Assembly (NCBI RefSeq): GCF_000819445.1
Contig: NZ_CP005286.1
Span: 248,001-312,000, forward strand
Direction of reading: 5' to 3'
Origin: Corynebacterium humireducens NBRC 106098 = DSM 45392
GTDB taxonomy: Bacteria; Actinomycetota; Actinomycetes; Mycobacteriales; Mycobacteriaceae
Length of the DNA stretch: 64,000 nucleotides
Below the pieces are notes generated by a model. It did no database searches, was not told where the DNA came from, and saw only the letters and a list, made by a program, of their open reading frames with translations. This document shows, piece by piece, positions 9,976 to 18,232 of this stretch; the stretch's first letter is position 1, and every line of letters starts with the position of its first letter. The position numbers and the translations under genes are program-made.

Positions 9976-10018
9976 GGCGGCGGGTCCTTTGCGGTGGGCG
10001 GGGTCGGTGGGGGAGAAC

Positions 10019-10038
10019 ATACGAATCACAATTCGTAT
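10019..10038. promoter_or_regulatory. TetR-type operator upstream of the acyl-CoA dehydrogenase gene
   Basis: ATACGAATCACAATTCGTAT is a perfect inverted repeat with eight-base arms and a four-base centre. It lies 44 bases upstream of the GTG at 9975 and about 155 bases before the divergent TetR gene. Its core ACGAA-N6-TTCGT recurs at 6461-6476. Confidence 0.75.
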
Positions 10039-10193
10039 GGAAAGTGTGAGGCAGGTTTCATTTCCTGTCAAGCGTCCGGCAGGGATTTCCCCGCGGCGGC
10101 AGCGTGCAGGGGGTGAGGGGGTGGTGCCGGGGTGGGATAGGCTTACCGGGAGAATCCGCCGGAGGGGCGGTCGCGGAGGAATGAGGACACACC

Positions 10194-10796
10194 ATGGCGA
10201 ACCAGCGCAGACGGGACCAGATCTCGGCCGCCGCGATCGAACTCTTCGCCCAGCGGGGCTACTTCGGCACGGGGATGGAGGACATCGCCACCGCCGTCGG
10301 CATGGGCACCTCGAGCCTGTACAACCACTTCCGCTCCAAGCAGGAGGTGCTTTCCGACGCCCTGCTGCGCACCATGGAGGACCAGCTGCGCACCCACGCC
10401 CGCGCCCTGGCGGGGGCGGTGGAACCGGTGGACAAGCTCCACCGGAGCATGATCGCGCACGTCCAGTTCCACACCGAGAACGTGGTGGCCACACGCGTGA
10501 TCAACACCCAGGTCACCGCCCTGGCGGAGCCGCACCGCAGCATGGTCCACCAGCTGCGGCGCGACTACGTGTCCCGGTGGCAGGCGATCATCGACGAGGG
10601 TGTGGAGTCCGGGCAGTTCACCGTGGCCGACCGGCGCATCACCTGCTTCGCGCTGCTGGACATGGGTATCGGCATCCCGCTCTGGTACGACCGGGAGGGG
10701 CGCCTCACCCAGCAGGAGCTCATCGACTGCTACGCGGACATGGCGCTGCGTCTGGTGGGGGTGGACCCCGCGGCGGTGCGCGACACCGCCCGCTGA
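10194..10796 (+). CDS. TetR/AcrR-family transcriptional regulator
   Basis: A 200-residue TetR repressor. The N-terminal helix-turn-helix reads AIELFAQRGYFGTGMEDIATAVGMGTSSLYNHF, split over residues 13-46, followed by SKQEVL. The rest is a helical ligand domain. It is divergent from the acyl-CoA dehydrogenase gene and near the FadN-like gene, and the matching palindromes at both promoters suggest it is an acyl-CoA-responsive repressor of this small regulon. A GAGGA lies 10 bases before the ATG; TAGGCT at 10138-10143 is a plausible -10. Confidence 0.87.
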   Translation: MANQRRRDQISAAAIELFAQRGYFGTGMEDIATAVGMGTSSLYNHFRSKQEVLSDALLRTMEDQLRTHARALAGAVEPVDKLHRSMIAHVQFHTENVVATRVINTQVTALAEPHRSMVHQLRRDYVSRWQAIIDEGVESGQFTVADRRITCFALLDMGIGIPLWYDREGRLTQQELIDCYADMALRLVGVDPAAVRDTAR

Positions 10797-10803
10797 CGAA
10801 CCG

Positions 10804-12015
10804 CTATTCGCCTGCCCGGTCCGCCACCAGCGCTCCCCGCAGGGACGCCAGGTGCACCAGCCCGCCGAGCAGTGGTCCGGCGATGAGGGCCACGCACACG
10901 CCCGCCTCCAGGGACAGCGGGGCCAGCCACAGCACGCCGAACGCCGCCACCGAGGCGCTCGCCCAGCCCAGGACATAGGCCCGGTGCCTCTCGCAGGCCA
11001 GGGTCGCGGCGCCGGTGACCATGAGCGCCCCCGTGCAGGCCGAGGCGAAGGTGAGCACCGCCAGCAGCCCGCCGGGCACGAAGTAGTCGGGGCGGAAGAA
11101 GACCGTGAGGATCCACGGCCCTAGCAGCCAGGCCAGCCCCGCCCCGACCAGTCCCGCCCCGAGCACGGCCAGCAGCGGCACGGCGGCCGCCCGGTAGAGG
11201 CTCTCCCGCCGCTCCACGAAACGCACGATGAGCGCCGACTGGAAGCGCTGCAGCGGCACGAGGATGGGGGCGCGGGTCAGGATGACCGCGTTGATGATGC
11301 CGGCGACCGTCACCACGGTCCCGGCGTCCGGTTCCGAGGTCGACTGCACGAAGACCGGGAACCCGGTGATCAGTGCCGCGGAGGAGCCGGTGGCCAGCAT
11401 GGCGGACCCGACGCGGCGGGTGAGGGCGGCACGGGAGACGTCGACAAGCACACCCCGGGGCACGCCCCGCAGCACGATGAGCCAGCTCAGGGCACCGATC
11501 ACGGTGATGACCAGGAACGTCGTCATGCCCCAGCCCAGCTGCCAGGCCAGCAGCGCCAGCAGTAGGCGCACGCCGGAGTCGAGTGCCACCAGCCCGGCGT
11601 AGCGGTTCCACAGGCCGAGGCCGGAGAGGATGCCCGACAGCACCGCCTGGAAGGCGTAGGTGAGCAGGCCGAACGCGAGAAACACGGTGGCCAGGGGTAC
11701 CGGAGCCTCACCCCGCAGCAGTGCGGGCAACCACACCGCGCCGACGAGCAGGGCCGTCACCAGCACCGCACCACCGATCCACGCGCCGAGACGCCACGGA
11801 CGCCCCGTCCCGTGCCGTCCGGTGGACCGCGCCGCGGACACCCCGCGGGTGGTCTCCTGCATGATGCCGTCGAGGGCGCCAGTCGCGGCGAAGAACAGAC
11901 CCCAGTAGGCCTGGAACGCCGCGAAACCCCCGGTGTCGAGGGTCCACGATGCCAGGTACATGACGACGAACCCGGCCAGGGCGGCGAAGACCGTCGCCAG
12001 GCTCAGCGCCCTCAT
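10804..12015 (-). CDS. Flippase-like polytopic membrane protein
   Basis: A 403-residue, very hydrophobic protein with about 12 predicted membrane helices, starting MRALSLATVFAALAGFVVMYLASW. The arrangement of helices and the internal QSTSEP/RAPILVPLQRFQSALIVRF segment resemble Wzx/MOP-type polysaccharide or lipid-linked oligosaccharide exporters. The start is the ATG at 12015, seven bases after the stop of the M1 peptidase gene; longer in-frame starts would overlap that gene with Arg/Ser-rich sequence. Substrate unknown; envelope glycan export is an inference. Confidence 0.6.
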   Translation of the reverse strand: MRALSLATVFAALAGFVVMYLASWTLDTGGFAAFQAYWGLFFAATGALDGIMQETTRGVSAARSTGRHGTGRPWRLGAWIGGAVLVTALLVGAVWLPALLRGEAPVPLATVFLAFGLLTYAFQAVLSGILSGLGLWNRYAGLVALDSGVRLLLALLAWQLGWGMTTFLVITVIGALSWLIVLRGVPRGVLVDVSRAALTRRVGSAMLATGSSAALITGFPVFVQSTSEPDAGTVVTVAGIINAVILTRAPILVPLQRFQSALIVRFVERRESLYRAAAVPLLAVLGAGLVGAGLAWLLGPWILTVFFRPDYFVPGGLLAVLTFASACTGALMVTGAATLACERHRAYVLGWASASVAAFGVLWLAPLSLEAGVCVALIAGPLLGGLVHLASLRGALVADRAGE

Positions 12016-12022
12016 GCGGGGC

Positions 12023-13420
12023 TCACCGCGGGAACTCCGGGAGCGTCTTCTCATGCAGCCAGGCGTGCCAGAGCCGCTTGACGTCCGTCTCCGGCACCCC
12101 GACCTCCGCTGCGGCGGCCAGGACCTCGCGCTTGAGGTCGACCGGCTCGACCACGGAGTGCGCACCGGCGGCGACGTAGCGGCGGAGCATGCGGAAGAAG
12201 GCGTCGTCGCCGAGCAGGACGCGCAGGGCGTGGACGGTCAGCGCACCACGCTTGTACACGCGGTCGTCGAACATGTCCCGCGGCCCCGGGTTCGACAGGA
12301 GCAGGTCCTGCGGCTTGCGGCGCAGCTCCTCGTAGTGCTCGCGGGCCGACACCGTGGCGTGCCGGTTCGCGGAGTGCTCGAACCACAGCCACTCGGCGTA
12401 GCAGGCGAAACCCTCGTTGAGCCAGATGTCGTTCCACTGGGCCAGGCCGAGGGAGTTGCCGAACCACTGGTGGGACAGCTCGTGGGCGATGAGACGCTCC
12501 CAGGCGTGGTCACCCTTGATGTGGTTGGACCCGAAGATGGACAGGCCCTGCGCCTCGAGGGGGATCTCCAGCTCGTCCTCGGTGACCACCACGGAGTAGG
12601 AGTTGAAAGGGTAGGGGCCGAACAGCTCGGTGAAGACGTCGATCATGCGCTGCTGGTCGGCGAACTCGGCACGGGCGGAGTCCCGCAGCGCCGGCGGCAC
12701 CCAGGCGCGGACCGGCACGGTGGCGTCCGGCTCGGAGAGCATCAGCTGGATGTACTCGCCGATCTGGACGGTCGCCAGGTAGGAGGCCATCGGGTGACCG
12801 ACGCGGTAGTGCCAGCGGGTGCGTGAGCCGGAGGACCGCTTCGACAGGAGCGTGCCGTTGACGGCGACGATGTACGGGTTGTCGGTGGTGACGACGATCT
12901 CGTAGCGCGCCTTCTCGTCGGGCGTGTCGTCGCAGGGGAACCAGCTCGGCGCGCCGACGGGCTGGGAGGCGACGAGCGCGCCGTTCTCCAGCTCCTCCCA
13001 CCCGAGGTCCCCCCAGACGGAACGGATCGGCTTCGGGGTGCCCGCGTAGCGGATGACCAGGGAGAACTCGGTGTCCACCGGGACCGGCTGCGCGAAGCTG
13101 AGGCGCAGCTTGCCGCCGGACTGGCGGAAGCGGGCCACGCGGACCGGCACGCCGGCGCTGCCGGTGGCCGTGACGCGGGTGACGCGCAGCGCGGGCGACA
13201 GGTCGAGCGTCATCGAGGGCAGGTCCTGCCAGTTGTCCAGCTGCAGCGTGGCAATGCCCTCCAGGCGGTTGGGCCCCACCCGGTAGTTCAGGTCCAGATG
13301 GTAGGACCGGACATGGTAACCGAGGTTGAAGTCGATGCCGGTGTACGCGTCGCGGATGCCGGGGACGGGGGTGGTGCGCAGCCTGTTTCTGGTCATGATC
13401 CTGAAGATGTTACCGAGCAC
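12023..13420 (-). CDS. M1-family zinc metallopeptidase (aminopeptidase)
   Basis: A 465-residue single-chain M1 peptidase lacking the long C-terminal helical domain of PepN. The zinc site is HELSHQWFGN with the third ligand Glu in WLNEGFACYAEW (HExxH-x18-E), and an N-terminal beta-sandwich domain precedes it. No signal peptide is evident, so it is probably cytoplasmic. The GTG at 13420 abuts the stop of the peptidase gene upstream; an ATG eight codons later (13396) is an alternative start with a closer AGGA. Confidence 0.88.
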   Translation of the reverse strand: MLGNIFRIMTRNRLRTTPVPGIRDAYTGIDFNLGYHVRSYHLDLNYRVGPNRLEGIATLQLDNWQDLPSMTLDLSPALRVTRVTATGSAGVPVRVARFRQSGGKLRLSFAQPVPVDTEFSLVIRYAGTPKPIRSVWGDLGWEELENGALVASQPVGAPSWFPCDDTPDEKARYEIVVTTDNPYIVAVNGTLLSKRSSGSRTRWHYRVGHPMASYLATVQIGEYIQLMLSEPDATVPVRAWVPPALRDSARAEFADQQRMIDVFTELFGPYPFNSYSVVVTEDELEIPLEAQGLSIFGSNHIKGDHAWERLIAHELSHQWFGNSLGLAQWNDIWLNEGFACYAEWLWFEHSANRHATVSAREHYEELRRKPQDLLLSNPGPRDMFDDRVYKRGALTVHALRVLLGDDAFFRMLRRYVAAGAHSVVEPVDLKREVLAAAAEVGVPETDVKRLWHAWLHEKTLPEFPR

Positions 13421-15415
13421 CTATCCGACCTGCTGATTGAGCCACTCGAAGATCAGCGCCTCGACGCGCGCCACCTGAGCGTTGTCGGCGGCGCCGGCGT
13501 GCCCGCCCTCGATGTTCTCGAAGTAGTCGACCGGCTGCCCGGCGGCCCGCAGCGCGTGCGCGAACAGCCGCGCGTGCGCGGGGTGCACGCGGTCATCGCG
13601 CGTCGAGGTGGTCACGAGCGCCGGGGGATACTGCTTCTCGACGCCCGCCTCCACCCTCTGCAACGGGGACCACGACTCGATCGCGGCGCGTTCCACCGGG
13701 TCGTCCGGGTCGCCGTACTCCGCCATCCAGGACGCGCCCGCCGACCACGTGTGGTAGCGGAGCATGTCGGTGAGAGGGACCTGGACGACGGCCGCCCCGA
13801 AGCGCTCCGGGTACATCGTCAGGGCACCGGAGGTGAGCAGCCCGCCGTTGGAGCCGCCCCGGATGGCGATCTGCTCCGGTGCGGCGTAGCCGCGTTCCAC
13901 CAGGTCCGCGAGCACCGCCTCGTGGTCCTCCCACACCTTGTGCCGGTTGGTCTTGACCACCTGGTTGTGCCAGTCGGGGCCGAACTCGCCGCCGCCGCGC
14001 AGGTTGGGCTGCACGAAGTGGCGGCCCTTCTCGAGCCAGCCGATGCCACGGACCGCGGAGTAGCCGGGGGTGAGGGAGACCTCGAAGCCGCCGTAGCCGC
14101 CGACCAGGGTGGGGCGGGGGCCGCCGGAGAAGTCGCCGGTGATGAAGTAGGGCACCCGGGTGCCGTCGGCGGAGGTGACCCAGTGCTGGCGGGTCTCCAG
14201 TCCCGTGGCGTCGAAGAGCGTGGGGGAGCGGCGCACCACCGTGGGCACGAGCCCCTCCCCGAGGTCGAGGCGGTAGAGCGTCGTCGGCTCGGTGAACGAG
14301 GAGGTGGTCAGCCACACCTCGTTGCCGTCGAGGGGGCTCGTGGCCACCACAGACGCCGTGACCAGCGGCGGCAGTTCCAGGTCGTGGCCCGGCTGCGTGG
14401 GATCGGCCAGCGGGTGCACGTTGATACGGGTGGCGACGTCGTCCAGCAGCGTCAGCACCAGATGGTCGGCGGTGAAGGCCGTGGACTGCAGGGAGACATG
14501 CGGCGTCGGCAGGAACACCGGGCGGATGTCGCGCTCCCCGGCGAGGAAACGGTCCAGCTCGATGACGCCCAGGCCGCCGGCGGGGATCCCGGCGAAGGCC
14601 TCCCGCGGGGCGAGGAACAGCCACTGTCGGTGGATCACCGTGTCGCAGTCCTCGGGGATCTCCAGGACCTGCAGCGGGGCGTCCGGGTCCAGCGGGGCGA
14701 CGCACTGCCGGGTGCGGTAGAAGTCCAGCGCCCGGGAGACGACGATGCGTTCGTGCCCGGGGGTGGTGTCGGCCCAGGCGCCGACGGCGACGTCGTCGAA
14801 GCGGCCGGAGGTGTAGACGGGGGCGTCGGCAAGCGCGGTGCCGCGGCGCCACACGCGCACCTGCGCGGGGTAGCCGGAAGCGGTCAGGGAGCCCTCGCCG
14901 GTGTCCGTGCCCACGAGCAGGGTGTCCAGGTCGAGCCAGCTGACGTCCGTCTTAGCCTCGGGGATCTCGAAGCCGTCGTCGAGGAAGTCGCCGGTGAGCA
15001 GGTCGAACTCGCGGACCACCGTGGCGTCGGCACCGCCCCGGGAGAGGCGGACCAGGGCGCGGTCGAAGTCCGGGGTGCGCACGTGCGCCCCCTTCCACAC
15101 CCAGTTCTCCTGCTCGGTGGCGGCGAGCGCGTCGACGTCGACAAGCACCTCCCACTCGGGGTCGGCGCTGAGGTAGGAGTCGAGCGTGGTGCGGCGCCAC
15201 ACGCCGCGGATGTGCCGGGCGTCGCGCCAGAAGTTGTAGAGGTGTGCGCCGCGGCGGACGACGAACGGGATGCGGTCATCGATGTCGAGGGCCGCGCGGA
15301 TCCGGTCCCGCAGAGCAGGATTCTGCAGATCACGTTCGGTCGCGTCCGACCACTCCTGCGCCCAGGCCAGGGCCTCGGGGGAATCGATGGACTCGAGGAA
15401 AGCGGTGTCGGTCAT
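13421..15415 (-). CDS. S9-family prolyl oligopeptidase
   Basis: A 664-residue serine peptidase: an N-terminal beta-propeller-like region, then an alpha/beta-hydrolase domain. The nucleophile elbow is IRGGSNGGLLT, the catalytic Asp lies in TSTRDDRVHPAHARLF, and the His in IEGGHAGAADN. The ATG at 15415 (MTDTAFLES) fits the family start better than the in-frame codons upstream, which add an Ala/Arg-rich tail. It is followed without gap by the M1 peptidase gene, suggesting joint use in peptide breakdown. Confidence 0.88.
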   Translation of the reverse strand: MTDTAFLESIDSPEALAWAQEWSDATERDLQNPALRDRIRAALDIDDRIPFVVRRGAHLYNFWRDARHIRGVWRRTTLDSYLSADPEWEVLVDVDALAATEQENWVWKGAHVRTPDFDRALVRLSRGGADATVVREFDLLTGDFLDDGFEIPEAKTDVSWLDLDTLLVGTDTGEGSLTASGYPAQVRVWRRGTALADAPVYTSGRFDDVAVGAWADTTPGHERIVVSRALDFYRTRQCVAPLDPDAPLQVLEIPEDCDTVIHRQWLFLAPREAFAGIPAGGLGVIELDRFLAGERDIRPVFLPTPHVSLQSTAFTADHLVLTLLDDVATRINVHPLADPTQPGHDLELPPLVTASVVATSPLDGNEVWLTTSSFTEPTTLYRLDLGEGLVPTVVRRSPTLFDATGLETRQHWVTSADGTRVPYFITGDFSGGPRPTLVGGYGGFEVSLTPGYSAVRGIGWLEKGRHFVQPNLRGGGEFGPDWHNQVVKTNRHKVWEDHEAVLADLVERGYAAPEQIAIRGGSNGGLLTSGALTMYPERFGAAVVQVPLTDMLRYHTWSAGASWMAEYGDPDDPVERAAIESWSPLQRVEAGVEKQYPPALVTTSTRDDRVHPAHARLFAHALRAAGQPVDYFENIEGGHAGAADNAQVARVEALIFEWLNQQVG

Positions 15416-15446
15416 GCTGTCCAGGCTACGCCGGGCGGAAAAGGCG

Positions 15447-15480
15447 GCAGCGCCGCCCACCCGGAGGTGGACGGCGCTGC
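15447..15480 (-). terminator. Intrinsic terminator, originally of the mycolyltransferase gene
   Basis: Fifteen-base arms (15447-15461 and 15466-15480) with one G-U wobble on the minus strand and a CGGA loop; the minus strand then reads CGCCTTTTCC. Without the insertion at 15520-16528 it would stand about 35 bases after the mycolyltransferase stop codon. Confidence 0.75.
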
Positions 15481-15519
15481 GTCGTTGCGTCGTTCAGACG
15501 GTCGCTCGGACCGGACTAG

Positions 15520-16524
15520 AGGGTGTTACGAAAGTCGTTTCAGCCAGTAGCGGATATTCGCCAACTGCACCGTGGCCTCGAAATGCACCGCTAACTTGTC
15601 GAAACGCGTGGCACACCCACGATGCTGCTTGATCCGGTTGATACCCCGCTCCACGGCATTACGCCGCTGGTAAGCCACGGCATCGAAGGCAGGGGGTCGG
15701 CCACCGGCCGACCCCCTGCGCCGACGGTTGGCGACCTGGTCCTTCGGCTGGGAGATCGTCGCCTTGATCCCCCGCGCCCGCAACCACGCCCGGTTCGCCC
15801 GTGAGGAATACGCCTTGTCCGCCAACACCCGCTCGGGTCGTTTCCGCGGCCGACCACGCGTGGCGGACGGCACCCGGATTTTCTCCAGTACCCGCACCAT
15901 CTGTGGACCATCACCGGCTTGACCTGGGGTGATCGCAAAGGACAGCACCCCGCAGTCAGCGTCAATGGCCACATGGATCTTGGTCGACCACCCGCCCCGC
16001 GAGCGGCCGAACCCATGATGATCCGGCTCCCCCGGGTGGCGGAGGGGGCTGTCTTTCCGTGCACCCGCGGCGTGGATATGTCCACGGGTGGTTGTGGAAT
16101 CCACGCTGACCTCCCAGGAGAGTTTTCCTTTCTCCTGGGCGTGGGTGAGCAGCCGGGTGTGCACGTTCTCCCATACTCCGTTGGCCCGCAGCCGGGCGAA
16201 CAGATCGTGGACCCGCCACCAGGGGCCGTAGCGCTCATGGACATCGCGCCACGGGCAGCCGGTGCGGATGCGAAAGAAGATGCCGTTGACCAGGGACCGT
16301 AGGTCCCAGGTGCGGGGGCGTCCCCGCCGTGACGGGGCCGGTAGCAGTGGGACAAGCAGGTCCCATTCAGCGTCGGTGAGGTCATGGCGTGCTGAGGGCG
16401 GTACAGTAGGCAACGAGGGTTTCCTTGCAAGCGTTGATGATTCGACACCAACAGCGTGCGCGGGGAGACCCTCGTTGCTGTTTATGACACGCCGGTCTCA
16501 CTCACCGGATTTTCGTAACACGCT
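15520..16524 (-). mobile_element. Complete IS5-family insertion sequence, 1005 bp
   Basis: The ends are imperfect inverted repeats: AGGGTGTTACGAAAGTC at the left and, read inward, AGCGTGTTACGAAAATC at the right. The element is flanked by a 4-base direct repeat CTAG (15516-15519 and 16525-16528), the target preference of IS5-type elements. It contains one uninterrupted transposase gene, so it may be active. The right CTAG holds the TAG stop codon of the mycolyltransferase gene. Confidence 0.93.
15526..16413 (-). CDS. IS5-family DDE transposase
   Basis: A 295-residue transposase, starting with the DUF4096-type domain (HDLTDAEWDLLVPLLP, GCPWRDVHERYGPWWRVHDLF) and then the DDE core: Asp in SVDSTTTRGH, Asp in VLADKAYSS, Glu in RNAVERGINRIKQ. 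Unlike many IS427-group elements it needs no frameshift. The start is a TTG at 16413 with AAGGAAA seven bases upstream. The TAA stop lies within the left terminal repeat. Confidence 0.92.
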   Translation of the reverse strand: MPTVPPSARHDLTDAEWDLLVPLLPAPSRRGRPRTWDLRSLVNGIFFRIRTGCPWRDVHERYGPWWRVHDLFARLRANGVWENVHTRLLTHAQEKGKLSWEVSVDSTTTRGHIHAAGARKDSPLRHPGEPDHHGFGRSRGGWSTKIHVAIDADCGVLSFAITPGQAGDGPQMVRVLEKIRVPSATRGRPRKRPERVLADKAYSSRANRAWLRARGIKATISQPKDQVANRRRRGSAGGRPPAFDAVAYQRRNAVERGINRIKQHRGCATRFDKLAVHFEATVQLANIRYWLKRLS

Positions 16525-17631
16525 CTAGACGTCCAGTGCGCGGGCGAAGGTCGGCCAGGAGTTGTTCAGGTCGTCGATCCAGTAGTTCCAGGAGTGGGTA
16601 CCGGTCGGACGCAGGTTCCAGTCGGCCGGAATGCCCAGCTTGTCCAGCTTGGCCTTCAGATTGTGGGTGCAGATGTTGGTGGTGGCCTCGATGATGCCGC
16701 CCTCGACGATGAGGGTCGCGGCGCCGGAGGAGGCGACGGCCGGGTCGTAGCCCTGGGCGATGTAGTGGCCCGGCATGTCCCACGCGCCGGCGAGGCCGGT
16801 GGCGTTGGAGATGTAGAGCTCGGTGCCGCGCAGGCCCTCGGCGTGGATGAGGGCGTCGTTGGCGACGTTGTGCGGGGAGCCCATCGGGCCGAACATCTGG
16901 GCGGCGGTGGCGCCGGCGCGGTTGACGGTCAGTTCAGCGGAGTAGTAGCCCACCGGGGAGACGGTCTCGGCGCAGCCGGAGAAGGAGCCTGCGACGTCGA
17001 AGAACTTCGGGGCCTTCTCGGCCAGCAGCAGGGCGGAGGTGGCGGACATGGAGTAGCCGCCGATGCCGCGCTTGCCGTTGGCGTTCATGTACGGCTCGAT
17101 GCCGGCCGGGAGCTCGCGGAGCAGGAAGGTCTCCCACTGCTGCTTGCCCTCGAGGTAGCCGTTGCCCGGGTTGTGGGAGTCGTCGGCCCAGTTGATGTAG
17201 TAGGAGAACGCGCCCTCCATCGGGATGACGACGTTGACGTTCTTGTCCTTGTAGAAGTCGACGATCGGGGCGGAGGCGATCCAGTCCATGTTCTGCTCCG
17301 CGCCGCCGGCGCCGTTGAGCATGTAGATGGTCGGGCGGGACTCGTCGAAGTTGCCGTTCGGGGTGATGATGGCGATCGGGATGTCACGGCCCATGGACTC
17401 GGACCAGGCCTTGACGTGCTTGACACGGTCGTCGTTCTTGGTCAGCTTGCGCCACTCGCGGGAGCCCTCGGTGATCGAGGCCTTCGGGAAGTCCTTGATC
17501 TCGGAGGCGCGGTGGTCACCCTGGACCTGGGCGACGGTGACTTCGGAGGCGCCAGCAACCGGGGTCGCGAGAGCGGAGGCACCGATGGCGAGGGCCGCGA
17601 CCGGTGCGGCAATCTTGCGGAGGAACTTCAT
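16525..17631 (-). CDS. Secreted mycolyltransferase (antigen 85 / Cmt family, MytC-like)
   Basis: A 368-residue exported alpha/beta-hydrolase with a Sec signal peptide (MKFLRKIAAPVAALAIGASA, cleavage near ATPVAGAS). The nucleophile elbow is GGYSMSATSALLLAE (GxSMS as in antigen 85) and the catalytic His is in TGTHSWNYWIDDL. Enzymes of this family transfer mycolic acids onto trehalose, arabinogalactan or small porins. Small size and position between the rml genes and lpd are those I recall for C. glutamicum MytC (cg0413), the porin O-mycoloyltransferase; orthology is an inference. AGGAAG lies eight bases before the ATG. An IS5 element sits directly at its stop codon. Confidence 0.88.
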   Translation of the reverse strand: MKFLRKIAAPVAALAIGASALATPVAGASEVTVAQVQGDHRASEIKDFPKASITEGSREWRKLTKNDDRVKHVKAWSESMGRDIPIAIITPNGNFDESRPTIYMLNGAGGAEQNMDWIASAPIVDFYKDKNVNVVIPMEGAFSYYINWADDSHNPGNGYLEGKQQWETFLLRELPAGIEPYMNANGKRGIGGYSMSATSALLLAEKAPKFFDVAGSFSGCAETVSPVGYYSAELTVNRAGATAAQMFGPMGSPHNVANDALIHAEGLRGTELYISNATGLAGAWDMPGHYIAQGYDPAVASSGAATLIVEGGIIEATTNICTHNLKAKLDKLGIPADWNLRPTGTHSWNYWIDDLNNSWPTFARALDV

Positions 17632-17960
17632 GGAGTGGCTTCCTAGGTTCGTTGTTGCGAAAGTGTTCTACTTCTCTACGACGCACAACAGCTGGGTGTT
17701 GCTGCGTTCACAGGGGTACATCGTAGCGACTGATCCGTATGTTAACGGCCCACCCCCGAAAGTGCTCATCCGGCGGGGGTGGAAAGTTCAGTCTCTACCT
17801 GCACTCAAGTTACTGAAGTTATGGATGGTGGGCAAGTGTTTTACGTGTCATAAGTCGATGACTACGTGTGGGGGAAGTCGCGTAACATTTCGCCGCAGAG
17901 CGCCGTTAGTACTCACTGACGCCTGACAGAACCAACTGACATCACAGAGAGAAGGCACAC
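17632..17960. other. Divergent intergenic region, mycolyltransferase / 36-residue peptide
   Basis: 329 bases with no credible coding sequence and visibly lower GC than its surroundings. For the minus-strand gene, TACGAT (plus 17720-17725 as ATCGTA) is a candidate -10 with a leader near 80 bases. For the plus-strand peptide, TAACAT at 17883-17888 is a candidate -10 with a leader near 65 bases. No clear operator was found. Confidence 0.5.
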
Positions 17961-18071
17961 ATGTCCATCTTCGAGCAGATCATCGTCGCCATCAACAACT
18001 TCGTCGGCCCGGGCATCCACGCCCTGTCCTCCGCTTCCTCCAACGCCGCACTGGCCATCGGCCTCTTCTAG
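17961..18071 (+). CDS. 36-residue amphipathic peptide, candidate mycomembrane porin-like protein
   Basis: A short gene with a good AGAAGG ribosome site six bases before ATG and its own terminator just after. The product begins [17 protein letters not shown] and ends in a Ser/Ala-rich stretch, [15 protein letters not shown]. No signal peptide, no Cys, and size and amphipathicity similar to the corynebacterial porins PorA and PorH (45 and 57 residues), which are exported without cleaved signals and O-mycoloylated on Ser. It is divergent from the mycolyltransferase gene. Its Ser cluster would offer acylation sites. The function is an inference; translation is well supported by signals. Confidence 0.62.
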   Translation: MSIFEQIIVAINNFVGPGIHALSSASSNAALAIGLF

Positions 18072-18098
18072 GTCGACCCCGGAAGCATCTGCTTATCG

Positions 18099-18123
18099 AC
18101 GCCCCGGCCCCCGGTCGGGGCGT
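18099..18123 (+). terminator. Intrinsic terminator after the 36-residue peptide gene
   Basis: ACGCCCCG (18099-18106) pairs with CGGGGCGT (18116-18123) over a nine-base loop, followed by TCGTCGTTG. The T-run is weak. Confidence 0.65.
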
Positions 18124-18232
18124 TCGTCGTTGCGGCACCACAGTCCCGCCACCGTCCCACCGCCCCCACGGGGGCGGGATCCTTTTGTGGGGGGCGGTGA
18201 CACGGGGGAAACGGTCACCTATCCTTGGTGGC

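Noticed and set aside
9976..10494. N-terminal extension of the acyl-CoA dehydrogenase
   Set aside because: The frame stays open, but the added sequence is Pro/Arg-rich, overlaps the TetR gene on the other strand and crosses the operator; the GTG at 9975 has a ribosome site.
13298..15550. A 750-codon plus-strand open frame over the peptidase genes
   Set aside because: Antisense shadow of the M1 and S9 peptidases, whose catalytic motifs are intact.
15591..16451. A second transposase frame in the IS element, as in frameshifting IS5-type elements
   Set aside because: The other frame carries no transposase motifs; the single frame at 15526-16413 has the full DDE triad.
17327..17926. A 199-codon plus-strand frame reaching into the gap before the 36-residue peptide gene
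   Set aside because: Its first two thirds are antisense to the mycolyltransferase; the rest has no coding character.
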